From Alphaproteobacteria bacterium (GTDB lineage: Bacteria; Pseudomonadota; Alphaproteobacteria; Kiloniellales; JAKSDN01): a DNA stretch of 5,916 nt. Shown here piece by piece: positions 5,754 to 5,916 of this stretch (position 1 is the stretch's first letter; every line of letters begins with the position of its first letter). The translations under genes and the position numbers were made by a program. The stretch lies in the NCBI GenBank assembly GCA_030598385.1, contig JAUVQB010000104.1:1-5916 (forward strand), written 5' to 3'. The notes beneath the pieces were generated by a model. That model was not told the origin of the DNA. It ran no database searches and saw only the letters and a list, made by a program, of their open reading frames with translations.

Positions 5754-5756
5754 GGG

Positions 5757-5916
5757 TCAGGCCGCCTTCAGGATATCTCTCAGCACGTAATGCAGGATCC
5801 CGCCGTTGTTGAAGTAGGCAAGTTCGTCGGCGGTGTCGATTCGGCAAAAAAGCTTAGCCTCGCTCACACTGCCGTCGGTGCGGGTGATACGGCAAACGAG
5901 CTCGTCGCGCGGCGTC
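5757..5916 (-). CDS. acnA: Aconitate hydratase, C-terminal end only
   Basis: Aconitase isomerises citrate to isocitrate through cis-aconitate, using a 4Fe-4S cluster, in the cytoplasm. Only the last 52 codons and the TGA stop (5759-5757) fall inside the window; the rest continues past the right edge. The visible residues include CRIDTADELAYF and end in GGILHYVLRDILKAA. This is the characteristic C-terminus of AcnA/IRP-type aconitases; E. coli AcnA ends in a closely similar CRIDTATELTYY...GILHYVIRNML. The cluster cysteines and most substrate-binding residues are not in view, so activity cannot be judged. It points towards gltA and the small gene, so the two TCA-entry enzymes converge on one intergenic region. 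A hairpin with a T-run directly after the stop may terminate it. Confidence 0.9.
   Translation of the reverse strand, partial: TPRDELVCRITRTDGSVSEAKLFCRIDTADELAYFNNGGILHYVLRDILKAA

Larger units (their letters stand above)
5279..5756. other. 478-base intergenic region between the small gene and acnA, no convincing CDS
   Basis: The genes on either side converge on this stretch. Open frames inside it lack ribosome binding sites and recognisable protein features. Features described separately are a pair of direct repeats, an imperfect palindrome, a perfect TTGACA, two leftward terminator-like structures, a possible short leftward RNA and a group of DnaA-box-like 9-mers. This is longer and more structured than a plain convergent spacer needs to be. 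Confidence 0.75.

Noticed and set aside
5279..5756. CRISPR array, insertion sequence or attachment site
   Set aside because: There are only two imperfect repeat copies with 138 bases between them, no transposase or integrase, no terminal inverted repeats with target duplications, and no tRNA end.
5624..5812. Rightward 62-codon frame
   Set aside because: Its end overlaps the acnA coding sequence on the other strand, and its start lies in an inverted repeat without a ribosome binding site.

Overview
The window looks like chromosomal core-metabolism DNA from a G+C-rich alphaproteobacterium, plausibly in or near the Rhodospirillales. I infer this from the strong G/C bias at third codon positions, the hexameric-type citrate synthase, the alphaproteobacterial style of the beta-oxidation proteins, and the AcnA-type aconitase end. 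No mobile element, CRISPR array, tRNA or rRNA is visible.

Layout. The left edge cuts into a large two-domain beta-oxidation protein (3-hydroxyacyl-CoA dehydrogenase followed by enoyl-CoA hydratase, the FadN domain order), which ends at 1682. After 37 bases comes a long acyl-CoA dehydrogenase of the DmdC-like/AcdB-like subfamily (1720-3507). A 165-base gap with a plausible sigma-70-type promoter and a strong ribosome binding site leads to citrate synthase gltA (3673-4998). A gap with two hairpins follows, then a small unrecognised 61-residue protein with a GTG start (5093-5278). At the right edge, on the opposite strand and converging on the others, is the last 52 codons of aconitate hydratase acnA (5757-5916).

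The genes make a short metabolic path. The dehydrogenase, hydratase and 3-hydroxyacyl-CoA dehydrogenase activities shorten fatty acyl-CoA (or a related acyl-CoA) and release acetyl-CoA. Citrate synthase condenses acetyl-CoA with oxaloacetate, and aconitase converts citrate to isocitrate.

The least ordinary part is the 478-base non-coding stretch 5279-5756 between the small gene and acnA. It holds a pair of 25-base imperfect direct repeats differing by compensating 3-base insertions. It also has two terminator-like structures reading leftwards, a possible short leftward RNA, and a cluster of DnaA-box-like 9-mers that includes one perfect consensus box. These are sequence observations; a function for any of them is inference. 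I see no convincing undescribed multi-gene system here.
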